Part shown: positions 33,238 through 45,690 of the stretch, one piece after another
How the letters are laid out: each line of letters starts with the position of its first letter
Numbering within the stretch: the stretch's first letter is position 1
Assembly: GCA_007026445.1 (NCBI GenBank)
Contig: VDMD01000014.1
Coordinates: forward strand, 62,001 to 126,000
Source: Schizophyllum amplum
Taxonomy: Eukaryota > Basidiomycota > Agaricomycetes > Agaricales > Schizophyllaceae
Direction: 5' to 3'
Length of the DNA stretch: 64,000 nucleotides
Program-made: the position numbers and the translations under genes
The notes under the pieces: generated by a model
What the model was told of the DNA's origin: nothing
Database searches by the model: none
Seen by the model: only the letters and a program-made list of their open reading frames with translations

Positions 33238-35092
33238 ATGAGTACTCGTCCACCGCCAGGCTATGACAGCATCGCCAAAATCAGGCAACATCTGCGGAAA
33301 CCTAACAGCTTCGCGTACCTGCGGCTCGACCCTTTCGCGCTGGAGACCGACCATTGGGAGCTTCGATCTTCCCAGGTTCTGGGAGCAATCAACAATCTAG
33401 ACGGGCTGAACCATGGCCTAGAGAGCCGGTTCAAGGAGGGGCAGGACTTCACCAGGGAAATTCAGCGCTGCGTAAGCGAACTCTGGCCAACTCTCGTGCT
33501 CTGGCTCGATTTTCTCCACCCCATGCACCATGCGGGCACGAGTCGGCACGAGCGAGTACCACTGCAGACTATCTGTCGCATGCTATTCTACCTCTTTAAC
33601 ACCAGCGGACTCATCGAGGAAATGCGTTCGCGAACGGCCCGCCTATACGATATGCTCTTCCTCATCTGGCTGCGATTCGACGAATATCAGACTACTTCTT
33701 GCATGGCATACCCATCCTTCACGGGTATAGCTGAGGCAGTCCGTCAGTCGATGTGGATCGCCGGCAAGGGCTTCGCAGACAACCTTGACGGGGACATGCT
33801 GGCCAACTACCCAGCTATGGTAGCGCAGAACATGAGCCCGCACTGTCTACCCGCCGCGCTCGGCGCGGTACGGAACCGGCCACGCGCCTTCTACCGTCAG
33901 GCGCTCAGGCAGACACGCCATTTCATTGACATCACGAAGGCGACCCGCCCGAGCTCAATCAGCGGCGTTGAAGACCACGTCATCGCGGTGGCCGAGTTCG
34001 CCAGCGAGCTCCTGCCCCTGGAAGTCCACGCGAAAGACGTCGTCGTCGGGTTCGTCGACGTCGTGCGCTCGATACGCTCTATCCCGAACCTTCGCAGCGT
34101 CGCGATCATGGTGTGCTCGGTGCTGCATGCCATGTGGCGCTCGAGCTCCGATGGGCGTCCGCTCGTATGGTCGATTCGGGCGGGGTATCATGGCGTCGAT
34201 TCTGAAGCTGCATATGGAGGAGAACAGCAGTCAGCTCGTGGGATTGACGCGCCTTGTCTCGTTACAAGGCTCTCAAGTCAACGTGCTGCGCGCGCTGGAC
34301 AAGGAGGAGGTCTCGCTTCGTAACCTCGGCGCAGGCGCTCCTGAAGAGCAGGACAGGCTTGATTACTGGATGAAGGAGCGTATACGAGCTTTGAGACAGT
34401 TTTATGGGACTAAATGTGCAAATGAAGAGGTGAGTAACGGTTTGCTGGCCTTCTACGACGTCGCTCACGAGCCCTGTAGTGTCCGTCACCAGATCCAAGC
34501 TCGGCTAAATTTCGCTGTCCTTGCTTCAACGCGTGTTACTGCTCCAAGACATGTCAGAAGATCGACAGGCAGTCGCACAAATCGTACTGTGTTAACGGCA
34601 CAAAAGGGCCAAGCTACAGAACCGTCGACGGTGCGTACTTAGCTCAGACCATATCTGGTCGTAGTATATCATCTGACATATTTGTACGACAGGCCCAGAA
34701 GTGTCACCCCGCGATGGTCACTTCGTCGCCTCGCTGACGTGGAAAATCATAAACGACCACGCACAGACCATCGTGGTAGCTATCCAGCGCGCACAATTGC
34801 GCGACCCTCCCGTGGGGAAGGACTATCAGCTCCTCTTCAACGTAGCCGATATGATCCCACGGATCGCCGTCAACCCACTGAACAGGGCAGAGGAGAAGTG
34901 GAACAGTTCATGCGGTGGTATACCTATTTGCGCCTCCATCACCTTCGCCGGAAGCGCCACCCGCCTGTATATCATACACATAAGATGACGGAATTGGCAG
35001 ACACAGCGAAGCAGCGTGTGGCTGAGGGATATCCTGAGGAGGGATTGGAGTACCTCATACACCTGCCTGTAACGCAGTACAAATATTACTGA
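33238..35092 (+). pseudogene. MYND zinc-finger protein A2, two frameshifts
   Basis: Exon positions equivalent to A1 are 33238-34429, 34480-34630 and 34693-35092. Identity to A1 is high (MSTRPP start, KIRQHLRKPNSFAYLRLDPF, RPLVWSIR, QYKYY end). Two lesions are visible. First, an extra G at about 34176-34184 (CGGGCGGGG where A1 has CGGCGGGG) shifts the frame about 48 codons before the exon end. Second, a one-base loss near 34980-34986 leads to a stop in the C-terminal domain. Splice sites are intact, and the finger still reads CPCFNACYCSKTCQKIDRQSH, though the usual DW is DR. Without the shifts it would be about 580 aa. It is a recent pseudogene or, less likely, two sequencing errors. Confidence 0.8.
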
Positions 35093-35582
35093 ACACTTAG
35101 GCTGATCCGACACGCACTGTTTTGAAGGGTGTTTACATTGTCCATCTTGACAATACTGAACCAAGTAAGTAGAGAGGCAGATGGTGAAGTTTGAAGGGCG
35201 AAAGGCGCGCTGCGCGCATGTCGGCCTCTCCTTGCGACTTACGCGACAAGCAGCGCTGGAGTCGCATACTCTCTCAGCGTGCGCGTGCTGTTCAAAGACA
35301 AGTCTAGTGGTCACTTGTCAAGACTCCAGACCAGAAGCTATGAACTTGACTGCGCCAAGGAGAAAAACGGGAATAAAGGGAGATGGGGCCCACGCTGTCT
35401 GTCCGTGTTGCTCTCTGGTTTGTACTGAATTGTTTGCTCTTCAACCAGTCGCTGTCACTGGCAAGGTAGCCAACTACTATGATACATATGACATTATATT
35501 GTTTCACTTATTGGTCCTTAGATGAGCGTCAAATTCCACTTTGTCCCGACAATCACCACCAACTACGATGCTCACGCGTTTG
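35093..35582. other. Intergenic spacer, nothing recognised
   Basis: Convergent 3' ends of MYND A2 and the BCAS3-like gene. No repeat, RNA or exon is supported. Confidence 0.5.
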
Positions 35583-38500
35583 CTATACAATGAAATCCCC
35601 CTCCTCCGCAGCGCGCCGCTGCTGCTTCTTCTTCTGCTTCTTCTTCCTCGGCTCGGTCGACAATCCTTCAGCACCGATATTCATCTTCTCAACCCGCTCG
35701 CGCATCGCCAGGTCGCTCTCCGGAGTGGCTTCAACGTCATCCACTCGCTCCTCGAACATATGCCCCGGCATCCGCCTGTTGATATCGTGGTCGTTGAACG
35801 GAACTGCAGCAGCGGCAATGCCGTCAAAGCGCTGCTCCGCAATTGTCGACGCGTCCTCAACATCCCAGCCCGCCCACGTCTCGTCGTTGGCGGCAACGGG
35901 GTAGTCGGTCGTACGTTGACGACTAGAATGCCGAGGTGCTGATGATGCACGCGAGGAGCCCGACGATGGATGGAAGAGCGAGAACGCAGCGTGACCAGAG
36001 ACATCGGTAGTGCCCTTCGCGCGGAGTGTCCAGTCACCGGCTTCGGCGCCGCCTTGATCGAGGTCGGGGATGAGGACGTCGTCGTCCCTGCCCTCAGCGT
36101 GGCGAGCGCGTCGACCATCGCGAAGGATGTCGATGTTCTGTCGGCTGGCCTCCGGGAACTCCTCGAACTCTTCATCGTCATCGGCCTCCAGACCTTCAAA
36201 CACCCGCGGTGCAAAGTCCTCGTCCTCCTCGTCGAACTCGAGAGGCACGCTCTCGTCGACGCTGGCAGGTCCGAAGGAGGGCGATCGAATCTTGCTGTAG
36301 CCACGCCGTATGCCCTCGCTCACGCGATCCGTCACGGCAATGAACGATGTACGATTTCCACCACCGCCCGATGCGCGCCTCGAGATATGGGTGGCAGGAC
36401 GAGCGGATAGTGACGGGACCCGAATCGGAATAGGCGCACGAGCAGGCAAGCTGGGGATGCCGTTCATGAAGCTTCTCGGTCGACCGTTGGGTAGCATTGG
36501 CAGAACTGTTTGTACGGGGGCACCGACATCGGCGGCGAGAGCGTGCGCAAGGGGTGCGTCGAAGGAGGCGCTCTCAGGTTCCACGTCGTCCATTCCACCC
36601 ATGCCTTCGACAAAGCCGTCTACCGCGCCTGGCCTGGCGACAACCTCGTGTCGTACGTTGATGACCGGCCCATTAGCTGTGAAGCGGTATTGGCGCAGAA
36701 GCGCATGGTAGTCCTCGCCTGCGTGGAAGGTCAGACTATGCAAGGGATTGAATGACGGAGATCCCTACCTAACGCTCGGAAGGTGAATTGGTGCGCGAGG
36801 TAGATGGTCCGAGGAAGCATAGCCGGAGCACGAGGGAACGTCGACAATTCCGCCAAAGCCAGAGCACTGTAACGTGGACAGATTAGTAGCTTGTTCAATG
36901 AGAGATCAGGCGACTGCTCACTCTTTGGCACCGACCACCCGCCGCTGATAAATCTGCGGAGTCTCCACTGGCACTCGTTCCCGCACCTCCGTCCAGTGAG
37001 TATCCCGCCTAACACGCCATGTCGCCACCACATCCTCAGTCGCAGACAGTACCATCTGGGCTTCCTCGCGTCCACCGCTCTGCGAGCTCGCCGGACTGAT
37101 CCCTGGAGCTCCAGATTTGCTTGCCCCCATACTGGAAGTCCTTCCTAGACCGCCCAGGCCGGGTAAGGATATGCTCGCTCCAGCGATGGAGACCGCCATT
37201 CCGCTCGCCTCCCGGGGCCGGAGCTCCGTCGTGATACGGCGTAGGCTGAGAGTCCCATCCGCCGGGTCAAAGACGAGTACGTCCTGGAAGTTCGTCGTGC
37301 GCTGGCCTGCGACCTGTCCACGCGGAGAGAGAGGTGCGTCTGAGCCTGTGGAGGTCGACAAAACGGACGTGGGACGTCCTAGAGCGCATCAGTACAAGAT
37401 GGAGGATGCAAAGAAAGTTATTCACCTGCTGATGTCGAGGGCGTGAAGCGCCCTGCGCTCGTTGACGGTGTGAAGCGACCGAATGATCCCGAGGAGCGTC
37501 CAGCAGACACAGAAAGACGTCCAGCACTCGTGGATGGAGCGAAGCCGATCAACGGAGATGCCGGTTGTAACGTAGGCGGCAGGTTGCGTTGCTCACTCGC
37601 CCGCAGGAAGACGATTGCTAGCGGGGCGGCATTCACATTATCCCCATTCGCAGACGAACTCATTGGGTGTCTGTCAGAGAGCGGTGCGAGTTGGCGGTGC
37701 TCCATGCGCGCGAAACGCAGGCGAACGATAGGATGCGCCTCGACCCCAAGAGGCTGAAGGCTCGCGGCGTTGCGAACCCGGCCCTCTACATGCGAGTAGC
37801 CGTCCGGCAGCCCGCCGTAAGGCATGGTGGCGAAGACGTGCACGGTACGTCGCTTGCTTCCTAGAGCCACCCAACGACCGTCCCATGCCCAGGCGCTGGC
37901 ATCCAGAACGGCTGCCGTGCGACCTCGGCGCAGAGTGTAGACCAGGGATGCCGTTTCCTTGGTATCGTCTTGTTTCTGCTCTGGTGCATGGACTGTAGTA
38001 AAGACGTCAAAACAATGCGAGCAACGTATGCGTGATACACACATTGGACATCCGGGCTGATTGCCCACACCGCAGCGCTGGTACCATCTGCGCGAGCAGC
38101 GAGCAGTTGCGTCCCCTCCGCATTGAAGCAGATGCGCGAGATAGGTTGGGCCGGTGACGGCAGCGTAGCGGCAAGACGAGGAAGTGGGTGCTCCGTCTTG
38201 CCTTTCCTCCCAGCAGACTGGCTCTGTTGCAATCCATCAGCCTCATACAAAAGAGCAGAACAACGTAGGCCTCACCAACAGGGATCCCAGATCAACGACG
38301 GTAACACCATATCCCTCAGTCTTAGCCCTCGGCATCGTCGTGGGCACCGTAGGTGGCGATCCAGATACGCGCTGTTGGCCGCTCTCCTTCACACCCTTCT
38401 CCTGCGCAGGCGCAGCCGAAGCACCACCACCACGCGAGAAAAGTCTGCCCATCCCCCCGCGCCCACCCTCTTCCCCGAGCATCCCCCGCAATCCGCTCAG

Positions 38501-40704
38501 CACGCTGCCCGCCACGCTCACGCCAGCTCCCGCCATGCTCGCACCAGCGCGCGCGAGGTCGTCTCGCGTGCGAGCCAGCTCTTCCCGCGTCGTCTCTCCC
38601 CGCGCTGCGCGCCCGACCAGGTGACTGAGGCCTGTCGCTGCGCTTCCGAGACCTGACGCCAGGCTGAGGTCAGCCGGAGCGGTTACTGTGCTGATGCTGG
38701 CGAAGGACGTGGTTGAAGCCGGAGCGATGTCCGGTGGCGCGGTCGCGTATGCGAGCAGTCGGCCGGATAGTGCGAAGACCGGTTCCAGAAGTTGAGGAGG
38801 TACATGGTCGCCGTCCTCGTGCTTCTCCGCTCGCGAAGGTGAGATGACATGTGACGGAAGAGTCAAGTGTAATCCAGCACCAGGAATGACAGTGATAATA
38901 TCCAGCGTGGTGGCGGATAGCACCAACAACTCTGCTTTCGGTGCCGCAATACCGACAACTATCCAGTCGCGCGAGGCCTCCAGATATGTCGCTCGGCCCG
39001 ATAGCCTGGCTCGTTGCACGACCTCATGTGAGACGAGGGAGTAGACCACGAGAGTGCTTGCTTCGAGCTCAGTCAACCTAAAAGGGATATGGTCAGCTAG
39101 CCGCCTAACAATAGGTGGACATGCATAGACTCACAAGACACCAAGCAACAGTTCGTGCTGACCAGGACGCAGCGGCAGCGGTGCCGCATAGGCGACATCC
39201 CCAGTCTCCGCCAACGCTCGGCCATCGATGCTCAGCACCTCCCTTACGCCAGCGAGGTCCGTGCAGTCCCAGATCTGCAGTCCACCACCACGGCTGACAT
39301 CCTCGATCTCGTACTCGGCATATTCATCCACGTCGGGGACTGAGCTTACGCCTTTGCCATAAACCAAGACCAGCATCCGCCTGGTAAGAACGTCAGCATC
39401 CTGATCTACCCCAGAAACAGCAAAAGATCTTACCTGGACCCAATCGTGCACCACTGCGCTGACCGTATGCTCTCCTGGTGCACGTCCTCGCGAGGGGACC
39501 GTATTCCGCGGTGAGGAGCGGCCTTCCCGCGGATCGTATCCCGCGACCTATCCAGAAGGGTATCGATATCCGGCACGGCGGACCTTGTGCTGCCCCGTCG
39601 ATGTTGTGCAGAAGTCCGAGACGTGGGTACGGGGCGCTCGTTCGGGGACGAAGCCGTCCGGTAGTGAGCAGGCGCGGCGGGTGACCTGACCGGAGGCGGT
39701 CGATCGTACGCTGATGAGCGCCTAACATGCTGCGCAGGCGACCCGTCGCGCAACGATCTCGCGACACCGGACTGCTTGTACGCGCCGGGCGACTGACCGT
39801 ATTCGCCAGCCAACAGCACGTCTTCATCCTCTGGCTGGGTGAATCCGGCACCCGATAGCACGTACTCGTCGCTCGGCCGTGCCGACTGCATACGCACATG
39901 ACCCGATTGCAGATCTTCGACGTCGTCGTCCACTTCCCAACCGACGTAGTCTGCCCCGCTCACAGCCGGCCGCATCGTCTCCTCCATGCCCAAGGCTTCG
40001 CCCCGGAATGCATCCTCCATGCTCTCCTGCCACGACCGATCCTTCGTATAACGCCCGTGCAACACAGGGTCCTTCGTAGCCGACCGATCCTTCGCTCTGG
40101 GGTCCTTCAAACCGGCGTCGACGCGCGATGCCTGTCGAGCGTGTGCTGCAGGCGTCGGACGCATGACTGGGGGTATAGTGGGCGCAGCAGCCACCCTCCC
40201 GGGCTGGATGGCGGTCGGCCTCACAGGCGGTGATCCAACCGGCGATGGCGGGTACTGCGACGACCCCGTCGAGCTTGACGAAGGCGCATCACCGGACGTG
40301 TATGGCGACGACGAGGTGTATGACAATGTCGAGGTGTATGAAGGCGACGAGGTGTACGACGGCATCGGTGCGTGCTTCCCTGAAAAGATAAATCGGAGAT
40401 CAACGTGTAGAGGTCGACGGGCGCGACGGGCGAGAGACAGTCGGGTTACAGGGGGAATAACGGGTGTACGAACAGTTGGTGGAACATCGTTCATAGGTAT
40501 TGGGGGAGGAGACGAGTTGCGGGAAGTGGAAGAGAATATTGGCGGTGAGGTGGAGGATGACGACGGAGCAGAGGAGCCAACCATGTTATGCGCAGATGAT
40601 GATGACCGATCGGAGGAGGATGCAGATTCATCGGGAGAGCAAGATATATGTTCGGATATCGACGAGACCATGGAGTCCGACGGCGACGTGAACATGAACA
40701 CCAT
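35583..40704 (-). CDS. BCAS3-like WD40 protein
   Basis: Eight exons: 40704-39434, 39380-39135, 39077-38276, 38223-38043, 37992-37426, 37345-36922, 36866-36774 and 36735-35583 (4737 nt, 1578 aa). Residues 1-420 are Ser/Pro-rich and disordered. The beta-propeller starts at about 425 (RMLVLVYGKG), with GLQIWDCTDLAGVREVL typical of BCAS3 proteins. Further blades include ISRICFNAEGTQLLAARADG, LVYTLRRGRTAAVLD, DGRWVALGSKRRTVHVF and PYGG. The C-terminal third has an acidic stretch (EFDEEDEDFAP) and ends with a Lys-rich RKKKQKKKQQRR. BCAS3 has a PROPPIN-like fold, binds phosphoinositides and in animals acts at the autophagosome precursor with PHAF1. A membrane/autophagy role here is inferred from that family. 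The last intron (36736-36773, 38 nt) is short, and the exon 3/4 boundary was chosen to give a 52-nt intron, so both need transcript support. Confidence 0.75.
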
Positions 40705-41195
40705 TCAAGAATGAGGACACCAACGAGCCACAGGAGCCACGGCGATGATACGACACGGATCACAGCAGGCGATGTTAAAAGGTAGTGATGTCCCGGTGAA
40801 GACCAGGATAACGAAGGATTAAAATGCCAAGTACCACGCCGTGAATGCATGGTCGCGCAGCGCCGTCAGCACCGCCATATGAAAGTGAGTAAGGGCCACA
40901 GATACAGGCGGAAACCGTGAATGAAGGGGCAGGTAACCAATAGACGGAAGCAGCCAAGTGTGTGATGGGGTAGGTTAGACAAGGGCGGGGATAGAAGGGT
41001 CACCAGATCGCAGGGCAAGAGTAGCATGGTCAGGGCGAGTCAGAAGTCATCGAACAGCATAACAGCGACGATAAGAACACCCGCGAAGGCATGATAGGCG
41101 AATGAATGGGGTATCCCATGACCGAACGGGGGATCAACCATGCATGATGTACGACGTGTGTAAGACGCGAGGCGTTGGGAGTGAGCGATACCACG
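40705..41195. other. Intergenic spacer, nothing recognised
   Basis: Presumed promoter and 5' leader of the BCAS3-like gene. No motif stands out. Confidence 0.4.
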
Positions 41196-41985
41196 TCATG
41201 AAGGGAAACAAGCGATATACGAGGGTACTGTCAGTATGAGATCGTGGAAGTTACAGGTATCACGCACCTGAGGACGAGGAGCGCTTCGTAGCCATGGCGG
41301 GTGCGACGATGGTGCCGGGTGGCCCATACTGCATCTCGCCGTCGGCGCTCGGAACGCGCGATAGGGCTGGCACCTGAGAGCTAGGCTGCTTGTACGCCGC
41401 GGGGGGCGCTGGTTGCACGTATGGCTTGAAGCCCGAGTACTGGCCACTACATAGTGCATGTCAGTTATGACTCGGTAGCGATCGCATGAGCACGCACAGG
41501 GAGGTCAAGATCGGCGACCGTGCGCCCTCCTCCGCCTCGGCCCCAGGCCACGCCTCCTCGGCACCCTCGCCAGCTTCGGTCTGTGCGCCCAGTAAGCCGT
41601 TTCGGCGCAGCTCGTCGAGCACGCCGCCTGCATCCTTCTTGCCCTTCCCGCGCTTCTTCCCGCGTCCCGTCCGCGATTCCTCCGGCGGCGGGCTCTGCAG
41701 CGCGACCGCGGGTGGCGCAACGTCGGCGTGTTCGGGCCAGGTGGCCTCCGCTCCCGAGTCCTCCTCCATCGCGATGGGCGCTTCCTCCTCGCCCAACGCC
41801 TCATACTCCTGCGTCCTGCCCGCGTCCAAAGGCTCCGTATCGGTGTCGTTTATCTCCCAAGGGTGCATCGCGGGCGAGCCGGATAAGCTTGGCGGGTCGG
41901 GCGTGTACGTGCCCGTTCCCGGTCCATCGTGACGATGCTGGTCCTTGCGCTGCTGCCGTGCATTCTTGGACGCGCGTGAGGGCAT
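41196..41985 (-). CDS. Low-complexity hypothetical protein
   Basis: Exons 41985-41498, 41446-41268 and 41227-41196 (699 nt, 232 aa). It starts MPSRASKNARQQRKDQHRH, followed by an acidic Glu/Ala/Pro-rich region and a basic KKRGKGKKDAGG patch, then VLDELRRNGLLG, the most helix-like part. After the first intron come GQYSGFKPYVQPAPPAAY and KQPSSQVPALSRVPS. The third exon is short and depends on a 40-nt intron, so the last 11 residues are uncertain. No family recognised. The basic/acidic composition would suit a nuclear or nucleolar protein, but this is speculation. It is divergent from the F-box-like gene at 42412, with 426 nt between start codons. Confidence 0.5.
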
Positions 41986-42411
41986 GGAACGAGTGATATG
42001 CGACGGTGAATACGGATGACGGCGTCAACAAAGGCGACGTCAATGGCGTGGGTGATATGATAGCTGTCCTGTCTTGCTTGTCCTTTCGTTCTAGGTATTC
42101 GGCGAGTCGTAAATATTGATACAAGAAGGGGAGATGTTTATGCGATTATGAGGGGGATATCGTTTGCTTTATTGCACTTGAATATATGGCGAATCTGTTC
42201 AGAGGTCTCAGCAGTGATATGGAGGGAGAGAGAGAAAGGCGACGCACCTGTCCCCAGCTGAGACCACTCTAACAACAATGACTCGATAGATAAAGCACGT
42301 TCGGCGCCTGCAAGTGAATGCGGCTCCTTTGGATAAATAGAAGTGAAGCAAGATACCGTTCTTGTGGAGAAGAATACGAGAAAGAGATGCTGGAGTTATG
42401 CTAGATGCTAG
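41986..42411. promoter_or_regulatory. Shared divergent intergenic region
   Basis: It separates the start codons of the hypothetical gene (minus) and the F-box-like gene (plus), so it must hold both promoters. No convincing core element was identified. Confidence 0.4.
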
Positions 42412-43880
42412 ATGGACGCAAGACACAAGAGGCGCCCGACCCCGGCGGACCGCATTGGGGTAATCACGTTGTCACTACCACGTGCAAAATACCATCACAT
42501 AGATCACACTGCCGACCGTCACGAATGCGGGGCCCGGGCTCGCCATCCCGTGGAAATTATTCAAGGAATCGTAGAAGAGGCAGATACTCGGGATCAGCTT
42601 TCTCTGGCGCGATGCTCTCGAACATTCAACCGTCTCCCTACAATGTCCCTGTACCGCAACGTTATGCTCGAATCTATGCATAACACAGTCCGCTACTGCA
42701 AAAGCGTCCTCTCAGCGCCAGCCAAAGCAAAGCTCCTTCGGGTCTTGGGCATGTGCGTTTGAACTACCCTCTCCCTTATAGTTCCTTGACATATTATTTT
42801 TAGAATTCATTCACCGACCTCGTCTTCTAATGACCATCTGATATCCTACTTGGACCTCATCGCACGGGTACTGCAGACTACAACAAATCTGCTCTCTCTT
42901 TCCATAGTCTCTCTCCCCGCAATCATGCCCCTCCTCGCCGCATGCCCCTTGCCGAATCTTCAGGACGCCAACGTGCCCGCCCATAACGGTCTCTTCGCCT
43001 TTCTCACCTCTTACCCTCGCGACAACCTACGATCCCTCACAGCAACGGCCCATGACTTGGCATCTTCGGCCATTACGCTACCCGGACGTGTCGTCCTATC
43101 CCACTTGCGTTGCTTCCGCGGCCAGGCCTCCCTCGCCGCCGACATTCTCCCCGGAAGCCAGGTGGAGGATGTCGCGCTGCTCTGGCCCCATGATGCACAC
43201 ATATCAGACAGTCTTCGCATGCCACCTTTTTCTTCTCTCGCCGCCTCATGCGTGCCGGTCAAATGGCTTACGTGCGTCTTCGCCCGCGCTGAGCAAGGGC
43301 TTCTGGACGCGTGCGCTGCATCCGGCGCTGCACGCAACATTCAACGCCTGGTCATCACGACGCGGGTTAAGTCTGAGGACTCGACTCCGGTCAGTAGCTT
43401 ATATGACCGCCGCTCGAACTTCCGGCGGAGGCCCTCACAAACTCATGAATGAGTGTTGCTAACTTCGCCACAGGTGCTGTATAACGTCATCTCGTCGACT
43501 CTGGACAGTTTCTCCGTCCTTGCGCACCTCTTTCTTCACAGCATCGTGCTCGACGGGATTATGCCTGCACAGATCGAGCAGCAGGGGCAGATGATTCGCG
43601 AATGGGGCCAGCGACAGCCGACGCTGAAGATTGTTTTTCTGGGAGGTCAGTGGTGTCATATGTATCCGCCCTCAAGATCGGTACTGACGCTTCCGCAGAG
43701 TACCTTACGTGGGCATGGACACCTCCGGATGTTTGGTTTCCAACGCATCAGGGACAACGACAAGACATCGAGGACGCGATCGTTGAGTGGTCGGAGTGTG
43801 CTTACAGGGAGGGAAAAATCAGCAAGAGTCATTATAACTTCGCTCAGAAGGACCGTCGCCCTAAGCTGTCCTCCGACTAG
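42412..43880 (+). CDS. F-box-like protein
   Basis: Exons 42412-42752, 42804-43389, 43474-43645 and 43699-43880 (1281 nt, 426 aa) with GTGCGT, GTCAGT and GTCAGT donors. Residues about 45-85 fit an F-box: HPVEIIQGIVEEADTRD, LSLARCSRTFNRLPTMSLYR. The middle is leucine-rich without a regular repeat (LLSLSIVSLPAIMPLLAAC, VKWLTCVF). The C-terminus (YLTWAWTPPDVWFP, WSECAYREGKI) is distinct from the two other F-box genes in this window, so it is not a close paralogue of them. Expected to bind Skp1 and act as a substrate adaptor; substrate unknown. It sits upstream of the dehydrogenase/MYND cluster, separated by a tRNA-like repeat. Confidence 0.72.
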
Positions 43881-44055
43881 CTTTCGAGATCAAATGGACT
43901 ACTGTCAGGACTCCCGCTCTTACTTTGCTCTCCATTCTCTACTACGCACAGTCAAGTACTACATGAGAAGAAAGATAGGTCACAAAGACTAAGTACCTCG
44001 TTCGGGCAGTAATTTGCAAGCACGTCGAAAGAACGCAAAAATGAAAAGGGAGGCG

Positions 44056-44161
44056 GCCGAGGGGCGAGCTGGCGTCCGGGATCGAACGCGCAGCCATCGG
44101 ATTCCCTGTACAGCAGACCTTGATCAGAGAAAGTGTACTAAAACCCTTACGCCACCCCGAC
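44056..44161 (-). repeat. tRNA-like short interspersed repeat, copy 1
   Basis: On the minus strand it starts GTCGGGGTGGCGTAAGGG, which fits a polymerase III A-box (TGGCNNARNGG). It contains GCGTTCGATCCC, which fits a B-box, and ends CCTCGGC, which can pair with the first seven bases. The T-stem next to the B-box does not pair, so it is not a normal tRNA. A 108-nt relative lies at 46230-46337. Confidence 0.5.
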
Positions 44162-44447
44162 ACAAGATAAGAATGGCTCATGCATGGACTTGTGCGCGCC
44201 TCATAGTGTACCGTGTCACGTGTACTGTTACAGTCACTGTTACTGTGACCCGCCAGGTTCTCTCGACACTGCGAGCCCGAGCTGGCAGCTAGTGTACGGT
44301 CGGATACCGAATTATTATTACGCAAATCTGAACCAAGACACGAGCTTGACAAGTCACCTTTTTACATCTTCTCTTCGTCGGTCAGGTCACTCAGCAGATG
44401 CATGTCCCTGCCATTTCTTCCTTTCCTGTACTACAAAGCGTGATTAT

Positions 44448-45590
44448 TCAGTTCTGCATGTCTACGTTCATCATCCCGTTCCTGAAGCCCTCCTTGGGCT
44501 TCTCAAACCTATCGTAGGTAGCAGTGGCCCAGCCCGCCGTGATGGCGATCTTGCCCTCCTTCAAACCGTCCATAACGGTGCTGGTGAACTCGGCCAGTGG
44601 CATCCAGAATTTGGAGACCGTCTCCGTCCTGCCCTCCGCTACGAAACATGTCAGGCAGATCCCCCAATTTGTAGGAAATTTCTCCGACTCACCGTCGTGC
44701 AGCTCAGACTCGACGAGGCTGACGGAGAACGCTAGCATCAGCGCGTGAAGGAAGCTTGTAGAACAGTAGGGCGCTTACGGAGGAATTATCTCCAGAACGT
44801 GGACGTTCGTCTTCGCATTCTCCATCTGGATGCGGAGCGAGAAGGTGAGGCTATGAAGTGCGGCCTGATTGCAGCAGACACCCGTCAGTGCGTTGCGCTG
44901 CTTTCAAACGCGCCGTACGCACCTTCGTCGCCGAGTAGTTGCAGACGGGGGCCAATGGGATCATAGAGAGGTCGGAGGTCACTGGGATAAGCAGAGCAGG
45001 GCGCTCCTTCTGCAATGAATCCTCAGCAACCGACCAAGTTCGCGAGAGCGCCTAATGACTTACACCAATCTTGATGAGGTGCGGCAAGAAAGCAGTCATC
45101 ATGCTAACAACCGCGAGGTAGTTTATGTTGAACTCCCTGCTGATCTCTGTGAAACAGCAATCATGATCGCACCGTCAACGGAGGAAAAGCGCCAAAATCG
45201 CTTACTAGACAAATCCACCTTCTCTGGCTCCGCGAAGTTAACCATGTTCTGAACCGCCGCATTCAGAATAATCGCGTCGAGCTGCAAAATGCCGTCAATG
45301 ATCTGATCGCCCTCCAGAGGCGTCTAGGATTCGTCAAATCTTACCTCCGGGTACTTGCCAACCACTTCGTCTGCGAACGCCTTGATCATATCAGGCGTCG
45401 TGTCCATGTCAAATTTCACGGTCTCGAAGCCCTCCTTCGCGAGCTCGTCGAGGCGCGCCTGACGCCGGCCCGTAACGATGACCGTTGGGTGCGTGGGGAG
45501 GTCGCGAATTTCGCGCGCAAGGGCGCGCCCGATGCCCGCAGTGGCACCGGTGACGAGAACACACTTGCTAGTGAGGATATTGGCGGCCAT
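44448..45590 (-). CDS. Short-chain dehydrogenase/reductase 1 (DltE-like)
   Basis: Seven exons: 45590-45345, 45281-45206, 45146-45064, 45009-44923, 44864-44779, 44718-44693 and 44638-44448 (795 nt, 264 aa). A classical SDR: nucleotide-binding TGATAGIG at about residues 13-20, an NAA in place of the usual NAG in IILNAAVQ, catalytic S147 (PVTSDLSMIP), Y160 and K164 (YSATK). The later LRIQMENA, VLEIIPPLVESELHD and LKEGKIAI match the fungal DltE-like group. Expected to be a cytosolic NAD(P)-dependent oxidoreductase; substrate unknown. The start at 45590 matches SDR2; an in-frame ATG at 45611 exists. A TATA box is present upstream (45691-45698). SDR2 (48623-49759) is a tandem paralogue with identical exon lengths. 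Confidence 0.9.
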
Positions 45591-45690
45591 GGTACTGGAT
45601 TTGGACGTCAAGAATGTGAGTCACGTACAGTGCAGCAAACAGGAGAAAGGGATTATATGTACTGGACATCCAGTAACGTCAGAGATTGGG

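Noticed and set aside
39330..39430. Extra intron in the BCAS3-like gene to join YGKG directly to LQIWD
   Set aside because: No acceptor keeps the frame; the insertion is in frame and was left as coding.
44056..44161. Functional tRNA gene
   Set aside because: A- and B-box-like motifs and an end helix are present, but the T-stem does not pair and no clear anticodon arm could be drawn.
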